Shown: in pieces, positions 51,964 to 61,116 of the stretch
Layout: each line of letters opens with the position of its first letter
Position numbering within the stretch: position 1 is the stretch's first letter
From: Fodinibius sediminis
GTDB lineage: Bacteria; Bacteroidota; Rhodothermia; Balneolales; Balneolaceae
Length of the DNA: 64,000 nt
Assembly: GCF_900182555.1 (NCBI RefSeq)
Contig: NZ_FXTH01000016.1
Location: 1 to 64,000 of the forward strand
Reading direction: 5' to 3'
Position numbers and translations under genes: made by a program
The notes under the pieces: model-generated
The model's database searches: none
What the model was told of the DNA's origin: nothing
What the model saw: the letters and a program-made list of their open reading frames with translations, nothing else

Positions 51964-53538
51964 TTAGGTAATTTCAAAATTCGCCATCATGCCGTTGTCT
52001 TCATGCTCCAGGTTGTGGCAGTGAAATACGTACAGGCCTTTGGGGGCATCAAATTTGGTAAGCACGCGCACGGTTTCGCCGGCGCCGACCAGCACGGTAT
52101 CTTTCCAGCCGCGCTCGTGCGGGGATAGCTCTCCGCCGCTGCGCTCCAGCACGTTAAATTGCGTAGCATGAATATGCATCGGGTGCGGCATCGGCATCAT
52201 CGTATTATTGGTGAATTCCCATACTTCAAGTGCACCTTGGGGCACTTTCTGGTCCACGCGCATCATCTCAAAAAACTTTCCGTTGATGGCCGGCCCCTGC
52301 ATCATCTCCATCGTCAGGTTGATACGCCGGCTCCGGTCGGCAGCTGATGCGTCAGGATAGGATCGTTTTGCCAACCTTCCGGGGAGTTCAAACTCCTCCT
52401 GCTTTTCTTTTGCGATTCTGAACTCAAGGATATCTGCCTCTCCACCAGATGTGCTGCCTCGACGGTCCCGATCGCCCATCATTCCCTGCATGCCCCTGCG
52501 GCTTTGCCGGCCATTCATCATCCCGCCATTTCTGTTTCCATCCATCATATCCATCATTCCGCCATTTCTGTTTCCATCCATCATATCCATCATTCCGCCA
52601 CCCCCGTTCTGCGCTTCGGCCTGCATACGCACTTTTTGACCCTTCTCATAACGACTGAAATCGACGAGCAGGTCGGCCCGTTCGCCGGGAGCTAACATAA
52701 CAGAGGATATCTCATGCGGTTGCTCCAGCAGCCCGCCGTCACCACCAATCACATGAAAAGCGTGTCCATCGCTGAACGAGAAATCCAGAATACGGGCGTT
52801 GGACCCGTTGAGCAGCCGCAGCCGGTGCCAGTTTGTGCTTACCTTATGATACGGAGCGGGGCGGCCATTCACCAGCAGCGTATTGCCAAAGAAACCCATC
52901 ATGCGATCCATCCTGCCGATATTATAGGTTAACTGCCCGCTGCTGTTAAACTGCTTATCCTGCACGATCAGCGGCAGCTCGCGGTCCCCGGAGGGCAAGC
53001 CCAACGCCTGCTCCTCGTCGTCTTCCACGATAAAAAAGCCACCCAGTCCCCGATATACCTGCGGACCGGTCAGCTGATCAGGATGCGGGTGATACCAGTA
53101 GGTCCCGGCCCGCTGATCGACGTTGAACCGGTAGTTATAGTTTTGGCCGGGCTGGACTGCATCTTTGGGGTGCCCGTCCATGGCGGGCGGCACGATGAGC
53201 CCGTGCCAGTGAAGGATGCTTTCCTGGGTAATACGATTTTGAAAATTGATATTCAGCGACTGGCCCCGCTTAATGCGTATCGTCGGACTCGGCAGGGCGC
53301 CGTTCAAGGTATAAATATCCGAAGGCGCATCACCGGCCAGCGTTTTTTGAGTGGATTCGGCCACCAGCTCGAAGTCGTTGGCTCGGATCTCTTCCGGAAA
53401 TACCAGCGGCTGAGTGAACGCATTTTGAGGCAGCACAAAGCCCTCTTTAGCTTCCGAGCTACACGCCAGAAGCGCCGACGGCAGAGTTGCTACTGCGCTG
53501 CCGAGGCCAAGATATTTCAGGAATTTTTTGCGATCCAT
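51964..53538 (-). CDS. CueO-like multicopper oxidase lipoprotein
   Basis: 524 residues. The signal (KYLGLGSAVATLPSALLACS) ends in a lipobox, so the enzyme is probably membrane-tethered in the periplasm. Copper ligands are in ILHWHGLIVP, GTYWYHPHPDQ, MPHPMHIHATQF and YVFHCHNLEHEDNGMM. A methionine-rich insert (about residues 315-345, GGMMDMMDGNRN repeated) resembles the Cu(I)-binding Met loop of CueO. It oxidises Cu(I) or organic substrates with oxygen. It is flanked by the SHOCT gene and the nuo-like genes, on the same strand. Confidence 0.93.
   Translation of the reverse strand: MDRKKFLKYLGLGSAVATLPSALLACSSEAKEGFVLPQNAFTQPLVFPEEIRANDFELVAESTQKTLAGDAPSDIYTLNGALPSPTIRIKRGQSLNINFQNRITQESILHWHGLIVPPAMDGHPKDAVQPGQNYNYRFNVDQRAGTYWYHPHPDQLTGPQVYRGLGGFFIVEDDEEQALGLPSGDRELPLIVQDKQFNSSGQLTYNIGRMDRMMGFFGNTLLVNGRPAPYHKVSTNWHRLRLLNGSNARILDFSFSDGHAFHVIGGDGGLLEQPHEISSVMLAPGERADLLVDFSRYEKGQKVRMQAEAQNGGGGMMDMMDGNRNGGMMDMMDGNRNGGMMNGRQSRRGMQGMMGDRDRRGSTSGGEADILEFRIAKEKQEEFELPGRLAKRSYPDASAADRSRRINLTMEMMQGPAINGKFFEMMRVDQKVPQGALEVWEFTNNTMMPMPHPMHIHATQFNVLERSGGELSPHERGWKDTVLVGAGETVRVLTKFDAPKGLYVFHCHNLEHEDNGMMANFEIT
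52525..52596. repeat. two perfect 36-bp tandem repeats in the oxidase Met loop
   Basis: Identical 36-bp copies occupy 52525-52560 and 52561-52596, and encode two copies of a GGMMDMMDGNRN block. Partial copies flank them. The copy number of such an in-frame repeat can vary by slippage, changing the number of methionines. Confidence 0.9.
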
Positions 53539-53567
53539 GCCATTTTACTTTTGAAGTTAACCTTTTT

Positions 53568-53783
53568 TCACTCCAGCAGATCCTTTTTCTTTTCCTTGAA
53601 TTCTTCTTTGCTGATTTCTCCTTTGGCATACCGCTCTTTTAAAATATCCAGCGCTGATTTCTGTGGCGGTGGCGAACCGGTTGGGGTGGCATAGCGCACC
53701 AGCAGTACAATAGCTGCAATGATAATAACCCACCAGAGGATCATCATCCACCAGCCGCCGCCCATTCCGTCAAACATATGCAT
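53568..53783 (-). CDS. SHOCT-domain small membrane protein
   Basis: 71 residues. One membrane helix (WWMMILWWVIIIAAIVLLVRY) is followed by a SHOCT domain, LDILKERYAKGEISKEEFKE, which is a short helix pair found at protein ends. Met and Trp precede the helix. It lies 29 bp before the multicopper oxidase and after copB. Such proteins are frequent in copper operons; the role is unknown. Confidence 0.85.
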   Translation of the reverse strand: MHMFDGMGGGWWMMILWWVIIIAAIVLLVRYATPTGSPPPQKSALDILKERYAKGEISKEEFKEKKKDLLE

Positions 53784-53921
53784 AAATAGTCACCGTTAGG
53801 TTTGTTTTGATTGTCGATTTGGTTCAAGGTTTATAATTAAGGTAAAAATTTCCACTGAATATGGTGTTAAAGAATTATGGCTATTTGTTGTGTTATTTTT
53901 ATGGCTTAGCCATACAGTCGG

Positions 53922-54686
53922 TTAAAACCACATGCGAACGCCGCCGAGCAAACTCAGGTTACTCACATGTCCGCCTTCAGCGCGAGCCATATCGGCGGTT
54001 TCGCCCAGCTTGCGTTCCCAGTTGATGCCGATATAGGGAGCAAATTCCCGGACGAACTCGTAACGGAGCCGGAAGCCGAGCCCGATGTCGTTAAATCCGG
54101 ATCCGACGCCCCATTCCGGAACATCCTGCAGGGCCACACTGGTTTCGAAGATCGGCTGACCGATCAGTCGTTGCGTAAATAGTAGGTCATACTCCGCTTC
54201 CAATGAGGCCGAAATATCACCGTCCTCGCTGACAAACATACCGCCATCAACGTGGAAGAAATAGGGGGCCATGCCTTGCAGGCCAATTACCGCAAAACCT
54301 CTGGACTTGTTGCCCCCATCTTCATAGGCCAGGTCGTATCTTATTCCTCCCTGAATGTCAAAATAAGGACCAATGGCCCGACTGTAGAGGCCCTGGAATT
54401 CCATTTCGGCTTCGCTCTCGGTGGTCAGCGCTTCGCCGTGAGATTTAAACCATAATTTGTTCAGATCTTTGCCTACATACCCTTGCACTTCCCACATCAG
54501 GGGATTGACGCCGCTAACGCTGCGGTACTCCAACTTTTCAGCAATCAGATAGACGTAGGTTTTATCGTCCATCATCAAGTCGTTGCTGAACTCAGGTGCT
54601 TTTTGGGCAAAGGCCGAACTGCCGGTGATTATGATGATAGCGAAAATAGTGAGAATGAATGATGAGGTGCGTTTAATCATGGTCAT
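53922..54686 (-). CDS. copB: copper resistance outer-membrane protein CopB
   Basis: 254 residues (Met3 at 54680 may be the true start). A signal peptide ends near SSAFAQ. The rest is a beta-barrel type protein with family segments ISASLEAEYDLLFTQRLI, GSGFNDIGLGFRLRYEF, REFAPYIGINWERKLG and LLGGVRMWF at the end, as in PcoB/CopB. It is an outer-membrane copper-binding protein. The usual Met/His-rich N-terminal part is short here. It is 57 bp after copA. Confidence 0.93.
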   Translation of the reverse strand: MTMIKRTSSFILTIFAIIIITGSSAFAQKAPEFSNDLMMDDKTYVYLIAEKLEYRSVSGVNPLMWEVQGYVGKDLNKLWFKSHGEALTTESEAEMEFQGLYSRAIGPYFDIQGGIRYDLAYEDGGNKSRGFAVIGLQGMAPYFFHVDGGMFVSEDGDISASLEAEYDLLFTQRLIGQPIFETSVALQDVPEWGVGSGFNDIGLGFRLRYEFVREFAPYIGINWERKLGETADMARAEGGHVSNLSLLGGVRMWF

Positions 54687-54743
54687 TATGGTGCAATTTT
54701 GTATGTCAGAAAGAATTCGTTCGTTAAGGCTCGTTGGATGTAC

Positions 54744-56540
54744 TTACGAATAGTCCTGTCCGTAGATGCTGCCGTCTTCGTCGGCCACCTGGACCACGCG
54801 AAACATGCCGCGTTCCATGTGGTAGAGGATGTGGCAGTGGAAGGCCCAACGCCCTTTGTCACGTGGCGTAATGAGGGCCGAAATCCGCTGCGCAGGTTGT
54901 ACGAGCAGGGTATGCTGGCGGGGATTGTATTGCCCGTTTCCGTTTTCCAGCTCCATCCACATGCCGTGTAGGTGAATCGGGTGTTCCATCATGGTGTCAT
55001 TGACCAGCGTGAGCCGGAGCCGCTCGTTGTGGGTAAATTCAATGGGACCATCCACTTCATGAAACTGCTCGCCGTCGAACGACCACATGTAGCGTTCCAT
55101 ATTGCCGGTTAGGTGTAGTTCTACTTCACGCTGGGCATCGCGGGTGTCTTTGTTGGGACGCAGGCTTTTTAGATCGTTATAGACCAGTACTTTTCGTCCG
55201 TCGTTGCCAAGACCAATACCGGGTTCATCGAGCCGGTCAAACTGGTTTTGGGCAACGGCCGCTGCCCCCGGCCCGTGCTTGTCGGGGCCGTGTTTTACGG
55301 GGGTCTTCTTCATGGCCGGCATTTGCATATCGCTATGATCCATATCTCCGTGGTTCATATCGCCATGGTCCATACCCTCCATGTCGCCCATAGCCATCAT
55401 CATGCCCATGTCTCTCATGCTGCGTTTGGGACGGGGGCGAAGCTCAGGTACCGGCGCTTCCATCCCTTCGCGCGGCGCAAGTGTGCCACGGGCGTAGCCA
55501 CTACGGTCCAGGGATTCGGCAAAAATGGTATAGGGTTTTTCTTCTTTGGGTTCGACAATCACGTCATAAGTCTCAGCAATACCGATACGGAATTCTTCGA
55601 TGGGTACCGCCTCCACATTTTGGCCGTCGGCGGCTACCACCGTCATCTCCAGGCCGGGAATGCGAACATCAAAGGCCGTGGTCCCGGCAGAAGCATTGAT
55701 AAATCGCAGGCGCACTTTTTCACCTTTTTTGAACAAGGCGTTCCAGTTAGAATTGGGACCACGTCCATTCATCAGATACGTATAGGTCGCACTGGTTACA
55801 TCCAGCAGATCCGTGGCGCTCATCCGCATCTTGCCAAAGGAGAGATAATCCTTAACAGCATTACCAAACCCATCTTCTTTGACATCATTGATAAATTCTC
55901 CGAGGTCTCGCTTCTGATAATTATAGTACCCTTCCTGCTTCACGCTGTGTGCCAATACGTCGTGGGGATCTTCAAAGGTCCAGTCGGAGAGTACGATCGG
56001 GTACTCACGGTCGTATTCGACCGGATCTTCATCGGCCGGGTCGATAATCATGGGACCGTAATGGCCGAGCTGTTCCTGCAGGCCCGAGTGGCTGTGATAC
56101 CAGTAGGTACCACTCTGTCGCACTGGATAGCGATATTCAAAGGTTTCACCGGGGGCGATGCCGTCAAAACTAACGCCAGGTACGCCATCCATCTGGAAAG
56201 GCAACAGGATTCCGTGCCAGTGGATAGAAGTCGTATCATCCAGCTTGTTGGTTACTCGAAGCAGTACGTCTTGCCCTTCTTTGAGGCGAATGAGCGGGGC
56301 AGGTACCGTTCCATTAATACCGATGGCTTCTCCTCGCTTTCCATCGATCTGGTGTGCCATTTTGCCGATGGTCAGATCAATAACGTTGTCCGGTCCCTGG
56401 GGAGTGAGTACGTTTTCGTTTGTGGTGTTAAATCCGCCAAGGGCATAACCTGGCAAGATGGAGCTTACTCCTGCAAATGCCGCCATTGAGGCGGTATAAC
56501 GTAGAAAGCGACGGCGTGTCATGTTATTATCTTCACTCAT
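54744..56540 (-). CDS. copA: copper resistance multicopper oxidase CopA
   Basis: 598 residues. A Tat signal with TRRRFLRYTASMAAFAGV sends the folded enzyme to the periplasm. The copper ligands stand in IHWHGILLPF, GTYWYHSHSG, EHPIHLHGMWME and AFHCHILYHMERGMF. A Met/His-rich linker (about residues 375-410, GDMEGMDHGDMNHGDM) binds copper in CopA/PcoA. It oxidises Cu(I) and sequesters copper. The promoter, divergent from the response regulator gene, contains a direct-repeat regulator site. Confidence 0.95.
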   Translation of the reverse strand: MSEDNNMTRRRFLRYTASMAAFAGVSSILPGYALGGFNTTNENVLTPQGPDNVIDLTIGKMAHQIDGKRGEAIGINGTVPAPLIRLKEGQDVLLRVTNKLDDTTSIHWHGILLPFQMDGVPGVSFDGIAPGETFEYRYPVRQSGTYWYHSHSGLQEQLGHYGPMIIDPADEDPVEYDREYPIVLSDWTFEDPHDVLAHSVKQEGYYNYQKRDLGEFINDVKEDGFGNAVKDYLSFGKMRMSATDLLDVTSATYTYLMNGRGPNSNWNALFKKGEKVRLRFINASAGTTAFDVRIPGLEMTVVAADGQNVEAVPIEEFRIGIAETYDVIVEPKEEKPYTIFAESLDRSGYARGTLAPREGMEAPVPELRPRPKRSMRDMGMMMAMGDMEGMDHGDMNHGDMDHSDMQMPAMKKTPVKHGPDKHGPGAAAVAQNQFDRLDEPGIGLGNDGRKVLVYNDLKSLRPNKDTRDAQREVELHLTGNMERYMWSFDGEQFHEVDGPIEFTHNERLRLTLVNDTMMEHPIHLHGMWMELENGNGQYNPRQHTLLVQPAQRISALITPRDKGRWAFHCHILYHMERGMFRVVQVADEDGSIYGQDYS

Positions 56541-56617
56541 AGCTGGTTATATGTCCTCTTTTATTCAGTGTTATAGCAATATGATTCTGAGATAGTGCCG
56601 CAATATAAGGGGTAAAC

Positions 56618-56634
56618 CTTAAATCAAGCTTAAA
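56618..56634. promoter_or_regulatory. CopR-like direct-repeat site between copA and the regulator gene
   Basis: CTTAAATCAAGCTTAAA, two CTTAAA half-sites with an 11-bp period, in the 156-bp divergent region between copA (56540) and the response regulator (56697). It is the pattern bound by OmpR-family regulators and recurs at 41049. Confidence 0.65.
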
Positions 56635-56696
56635 ACATTATTGGTCAGCATCTTTTATCTTTAGGTCGTTATTTAAATAATCAGAAAGTTAGTAGT

Positions 56697-57419
56697 ATGT
56701 GGATATTATTAGTCGAAGATGAAAAACAGCTTGCCCGTTCCCTCAAGCGTGGACTGGAAGAAGAAGGGCATGTAGTGGAAGTGATGCACGACGGAGAGGA
56801 GGCTGAGCTGCAGGGACTGGTCAATGATTACGACATGGTGATCCTGGACTGGCGGTTGCCCCATCGGGACGGCAAGCAAATTCTGGAGCATTGGCGGGCG
56901 GAAGAGCGGACCTTCCCCGTTCTCATGCTAACGGCCCTGGGGGATTTGGATCACAAAGTGTCAGGCCTTGATGCGGGCGCCGATGATTATATGGGCAAGC
57001 CGTTTTCGTTTGAAGAGCTGCTGGCCCGCGTTCGGGCATTGGGACGACGGTCCTCGGAGATGCAGAACGATGAGGTGGTCTCGGTAGGGCCCATTGAGTT
57101 GGATGCGCGCAAACACTGGGTAAAAGTATGCGGTATTAAGCGTTCGCTCAGGCCCAAAGAATTTATTCTGTTGGAACTGTTGCTTGGAGAGCCGGAAACG
57201 GTGTTTTCAAAGACGCAATTAGCCGAGCGGGTCTGGGGCTCGGCCTACCACGTGAGCGATAACACCATTGAAGCTACAATTTCAACACTGCGCCAGAAGT
57301 TGGCCGAATCGTTTGATGAATGCGGGAAAATATTCTTGGAGGATCATTCTCAGGTGATTGAAACGATTCGGGGTGCAGGGTATCGACTACATAGTGACCT
57401 AATTAACAACAATGAGTAG
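56697..57419 (+). CDS. OmpR-family response regulator (CusR/CopR-like)
   Basis: 240 residues. Receiver domain with the phosphorylated Asp in MVILDWRLPHRDG and the KPFSFEELLARVRAL region, then a winged helix with EFILLELLLGEPETVF and HVSDNTIEATISTLRQKL. It is encoded divergently from copA and overlaps the histidine kinase by 8 bp, so it is the copper or silver response regulator of this locus. Its expected binding sites are the CTTAAA direct repeats at 56618 and 41049. Confidence 0.9.
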   Translation: MWILLVEDEKQLARSLKRGLEEEGHVVEVMHDGEEAELQGLVNDYDMVILDWRLPHRDGKQILEHWRAEERTFPVLMLTALGDLDHKVSGLDAGADDYMGKPFSFEELLARVRALGRRSSEMQNDEVVSVGPIELDARKHWVKVCGIKRSLRPKEFILLELLLGEPETVFSKTQLAERVWGSAYHVSDNTIEATISTLRQKLAESFDECGKIFLEDHSQVIETIRGAGYRLHSDLINNNE

Positions 57420-58860
57420 CATTGTGAGTAGCATAACAAGCTTTTTTGATCGGCTCTCAATCTCTAAAAAACTGGCATTTTGGTATGGGCTAAGTTTGTT
57501 CGTGATGCTCAGCCTGTTCGGTTACTTTTTATACGAGTCGTACCATCAGTCGATCCATCATAACTATGATCGCCACCTTCGGTTCGAGGCCGAACAACTG
57601 CTCCCGCATATCAACACCTCCGGGGATACGCTGGCTATTGACTTGTCGGGATATAGTCGCAATGCGGCACTTAAAAGTGGCGTCGAATACGGAACCTACG
57701 TGCGGCTATACAACCAGAACGGCCAACTCATTTACCGGAGTCCGAACTTTATCGATGTCGATCAGCCACTGGAAACAGAGATCCCCAATGAGACGGAAGA
57801 GTATTCCTTCAGCAGCCAATGGCAGGACCTGCCGGCACGAACACTTTTCTACCCGATCCATGACTCCGGTGGAACGTTTTGCGGCTGGCTGGAAGTGACC
57901 GGATTTGAATGGACGCTGCACGAAGAACTGAATCGGTTCAGAAGGTACCTGTTGGTTCTAATTGCCATAAGTGTGGCATTTTCTATTCTCGGGGGATACT
58001 GGCTTTCCCGAAGAGCACTAACGCCGGTAGCCTCTATCAATGAAGCAGCCAAATCAATCACAGCCACCGATTTAGACAAACGTATTCCGGTAAACTACCA
58101 GGTAAAAGACGAGCTGACCGACTTGGCCGAAACCTTTAATATGATGCTCAATCGCCTGCAAAAAGGCTTTGAACGAGAGAAACGCTTTACCTCCGACGCC
58201 GCCCACGAACTCATGACCCCACTTTCATCGATGCGCAGTGATGCCGAGATTATGCTCCGTAAACCCCGTTCCAAAGAGGAATACCAGGAAACGATAGAGC
58301 GTATGCTGAAAGAGGTTCAAAAGATGAGCGAAATGGTGCATCTGTTGCTGCAGCTTTCACGGGTAGAATCGGTACACCGCTCGAAGCCGGAGAAGGTTTG
58401 TATAAGCCGCATTACAGAAGCAGTGGCCGATCAACACCAGGAAAGTGCTCAGGCAAAGAATATCAGTATTCAAACGCAGATTGATCCTGACCTGCAAGTC
58501 CGGGCGCATGGAGCGTACATTGAAGAGGTAATCAACAATCTGATGGAAAATGCTGTGAAGTACACACCTGAAGGTGGCCAGGTAAAGCTGCAACTACAAC
58601 GCAGCAGCGGCAAGGCAGTTATCCACCTGAATGATACTGGCATCGGTTTTGAGGAGGAGACCAAAAAGCATCTTTTTGAACGGTTTTACCGGGCCAATGA
58701 GTCAGAAGTACAACAGCAGTCCGGAAGTGGCTTAGGGCTGCCACTCGTAAAAGCCATTATCGAATTATATGGTGGAAAGATTCGAGCTTATAGTGAAGGA
58801 GAGGGGAAAGGAAGTACATTCGTGGTTGAGTTGCCGCTGGCAGATGGAAAGGAAATTTAA
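57412..58860 (+). CDS. sensor histidine kinase (CusS/CopS-like)
   Basis: 482 residues. Two helices (LAFWYGLSLFVMLSLFGYFL and YLLVLIAISVAFSILGGYWL) bracket a periplasmic sensor part of about 140 residues with histidines (YHQSIHHNYDRH). A HAMP region, the phospho-accepting His in DAAHELMTPLSSMR, and ATP-binding boxes NLMENAVKYTPEGG, DTGIGFEEE and GSGLGLPLVKAII follow. It presumably senses periplasmic copper or silver and phosphorylates its regulator. The stop overlaps that of a convergent gene by 4 bp. Confidence 0.9.
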   Translation: MSSIVSSITSFFDRLSISKKLAFWYGLSLFVMLSLFGYFLYESYHQSIHHNYDRHLRFEAEQLLPHINTSGDTLAIDLSGYSRNAALKSGVEYGTYVRLYNQNGQLIYRSPNFIDVDQPLETEIPNETEEYSFSSQWQDLPARTLFYPIHDSGGTFCGWLEVTGFEWTLHEELNRFRRYLLVLIAISVAFSILGGYWLSRRALTPVASINEAAKSITATDLDKRIPVNYQVKDELTDLAETFNMMLNRLQKGFEREKRFTSDAAHELMTPLSSMRSDAEIMLRKPRSKEEYQETIERMLKEVQKMSEMVHLLLQLSRVESVHRSKPEKVCISRITEAVADQHQESAQAKNISIQTQIDPDLQVRAHGAYIEEVINNLMENAVKYTPEGGQVKLQLQRSSGKAVIHLNDTGIGFEEETKKHLFERFYRANESEVQQQSGSGLGLPLVKAIIELYGGKIRAYSEGEGKGSTFVVELPLADGKEI

Positions 58861-59498
58861 TGCGGTTTGCTCGCTTCGATTTTTTTGAAAATGCCCTTCG
58901 CAGTTAAATCCTGAACCTTTTCAATACTCCAGCCAGCCTTTTCAACATTTTCGACCGTTTGCCGAGCAATGTGAACACCACTTATATAGTGTATTGGGCT
59001 GTCAAGTCTATCCATTAACGAACCTAGCATAGGATTTTCAGCACGCATGTGTTCCAACAGATGAAGTTTACCACCAGGCTTGGTGACGCGCAGGGCTTCT
59101 TTTAATCCCAAAATGGGATCTGGTACCGAGCAAAGCACAAAGGTTGCAACCACTTCGTCAAAATGATTGTCTGGAAAATCCATGTCCTGGGCATCCATCT
59201 CTTTAAGGATAACATGGTCTTTTTGTTTATCCTTCAGCAGCCCTTTTGCCCGTTTGAGCATGCCGGGAGAAAGGTCTATTCCTGTTATTTCAATCTCTTT
59301 AGGGTAGTACGGGATGTTTTTACCAGTGCCCACGCCGATTTCCAATACTTTTGGACCGTGGATCTGTTGCCAAAGTTTTTCTCGCCATTTTTTATACCAA
59401 AGATGTTCGACCGGCCACTCCATCAGATTATATATAACTGATGTAGCGTTGTACCGCTTTTTAGTAAATTGGGTTTGTTTAGGATTTGAATTATTCAT
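58857..59498 (-). CDS. class I SAM-dependent methyltransferase (UbiE-like)
   Basis: 213 residues. SAM motif GPKVLEIGVGTGKNIPYYP, acidic motif EITGIDLSPGMLKRAKGLL, and FDEVVATFVLCSVPDP, typical of small-molecule methyltransferases. No membrane segment. Beside mercury and copper genes it may be a metalloid methyltransferase, but there is no cysteine pattern like that of ArsM, so the substrate is open. It is convergent with the kinase gene. Confidence 0.88.
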   Translation of the reverse strand: MNNSNPKQTQFTKKRYNATSVIYNLMEWPVEHLWYKKWREKLWQQIHGPKVLEIGVGTGKNIPYYPKEIEITGIDLSPGMLKRAKGLLKDKQKDHVILKEMDAQDMDFPDNHFDEVVATFVLCSVPDPILGLKEALRVTKPGGKLHLLEHMRAENPMLGSLMDRLDSPIHYISGVHIARQTVENVEKAGWSIEKVQDLTAKGIFKKIEASKPH

Positions 59499-59538
59499 TC
59501 GAATCGAGACTGTATATTAAATTTATTTTTATTCGGAT

Positions 59539-60243
59539 TTATAGTAAGCGTATCATGAAATAACTCCCGTCATCACTGGTAAGTTTTTGGCGTATGATTC
59601 CCCGTTCTTTATCTACGATTTCAATCACCCCGTAAGCAAACCCTTTTACTTTTATGCCGAGTACATACACCCCAAGATCTACATCTGAGTTAATTTGATA
59701 CTGTCCAGTTTGCAGCGTGTCGTTAGAAACCACCCGCCGGTCGTAGATGGTAATTTTACTCTTTCCTCCCAAAAAGCCCACCAGCCCTTTATCAATATTC
59801 AAGGCAAATTCAATAGATTCCATCTCCCATCCGGGCTTGGGAGCCGTTGGGTAAAAAGCATTCGTATCCAACAGGTTGACCTTGATTTCACTGCCTTTCC
59901 CGTAATCTGTAAAGGGGAAAACATTTAGCAAAACTTTTTGTTCATCTGGTTGGCAGGTATAAAGGGTTTTGGTGCTGTCTTGTAGCTCCCCTTTAGCATT
60001 GTATGAATAAAGTTCAACCGGAAGACGATAGGTATTGGCTTTTTGTTCTATGGAACCGACTATCAGCTTTTGGTACGACTCCAACTCTCCCTCTTTGCTA
60101 TAGTTACATTTTTTGTACTGGTTTCCGTCAATTTCAAAGAGCAGCATTTGGGTATCCTGTCCGAAACCGGATGACGGAAGTAAAATATACAAACACAAGA
60201 TAAAGAATAGTTTTGAGCAGTTCGCTGTTTTTTTCTCAGGCAT
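59539..60243 (-). CDS. secreted hypothetical protein
   Basis: 234 residues. A signal peptide (FFILCLYILLPSSGFGQ) and a beta-rich mature part. The plan is like TapB/DUF3108 envelope proteins: LLFEIDGNQYKKCNYSKEGE, KGSEIKVNLLDTNAF and QINSDVDLGVYVLGIKVKG. It would lie in the periplasm or outer membrane. Neighbours on the same strand are the methyltransferase (40 bp) and the patatin-like lipase (21 bp). No function is assigned. Confidence 0.6.
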   Translation of the reverse strand: MPEKKTANCSKLFFILCLYILLPSSGFGQDTQMLLFEIDGNQYKKCNYSKEGELESYQKLIVGSIEQKANTYRLPVELYSYNAKGELQDSTKTLYTCQPDEQKVLLNVFPFTDYGKGSEIKVNLLDTNAFYPTAPKPGWEMESIEFALNIDKGLVGFLGGKSKITIYDRRVVSNDTLQTGQYQINSDVDLGVYVLGIKVKGFAYGVIEIVDKERGIIRQKLTSDDGSYFMIRLL

Positions 60244-60264
60244 TAATCGAGTATAGTTATTTAG

Positions 60265-61116
60265 TTATTCAATCGGCAAAGGTACGCATCCATAACCTTG
60301 TTCCAGGGCTCGTCTGGAAAATTGGTATGCTTCTTCAATGATCATTTCGGTCTTGCTGAAATCCAGTACACTTGTTAAATGGGTATTAATGCAGAGGTCT
60401 AAGAGATACAGCTCCGTATTGGCAGCAATTTCTTGAATATCGTTTCTAAGCTTTTGGTGCTGGCTGACCTGGGCCGTACGAATGACCATATTGAATAGTC
60501 CCTCCACAGAATTGCTGAACTGGTGCCGGCATTCGCTTAACATGCAGTAGATGGCATCTGCCCCCAGATCATATGCCTTGTCAATTGGAATATTGTTGGT
60601 AATACCTCCGTCCACCAATTGTCTCCCGTTCATTAGCTGGGGAGGAAAATAGACCGGAATAGCGCAGCTGGCCATCAGAGCAGGTAATAGCGATCCATTG
60701 TCCAGATATACCGATCCTGCTTTTTGAAGATCGGCTGCGACCACTGTTAGCGGGATATTGAGCTCTTTAAAAGTATCAACTGGGAGATTCCTTTTTAGGA
60801 ATCGTTTTATACCTGATGGTTTAAACAAACTGGAAGCATTGCCCCATCTCCATAGAAGCTCTGGGTTGAACCGGTAAAGTTTTTGTTCTGAAATTTCTTT
60901 CCAAAGCTTTTTTAAATGACTTATATCCAACCCAGATGCAATGAAAGCTCCATTAATTGCCCCAATTGAAGTACCGATAATAAAATCCGGTTTTACCCCA
61001 TGTTCCACCATCGCTTGATAAAATCCGATTTCGGCCGCCCCTTGAGCCCCGCCTCCGCAAAGAACAAGGGCCGTTTTTTTAGATTCGGCGGGCATACTAT
61101 TGATTGTCCCCATCAT
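60265..61116 (-). CDS. patatin-like phospholipase
   Basis: 283 residues. The patatin catalytic set is complete: glycine-rich ALVLCGGGAQGAAEIGF oxyanion region, the nucleophile elbow DFIIGTSIGAING (G-T-S-I-G), and the aspartate in RQLVDGGITNNIP. No signal peptide; an intracellular lipid acyl hydrolase is likely. The start overlaps the end of the cytochrome c gene by 20 bp, so translation may be coupled. Confidence 0.93.
   Translation of the reverse strand: MMGTINSMPAESKKTALVLCGGGAQGAAEIGFYQAMVEHGVKPDFIIGTSIGAINGAFIASGLDISHLKKLWKEISEQKLYRFNPELLWRWGNASSLFKPSGIKRFLKRNLPVDTFKELNIPLTVVAADLQKAGSVYLDNGSLLPALMASCAIPVYFPPQLMNGRQLVDGGITNNIPIDKAYDLGADAIYCMLSECRHQFSNSVEGLFNMVIRTAQVSQHQKLRNDIQEIAANTELYLLDLCINTHLTSVLDFSKTEMIIEEAYQFSRRALEQGYGCVPLPIE

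Noticed and set aside
52525-52596. Tandem repeat considered as a CRISPR remnant
   Set aside because: The copies are directly adjacent without spacers and lie in frame inside an oxidase gene.
55248-56489. 413-codon plus-strand open frame
   Set aside because: It lies wholly antisense to copA, whose copper ligands are intact. No start signal or family motif is seen.
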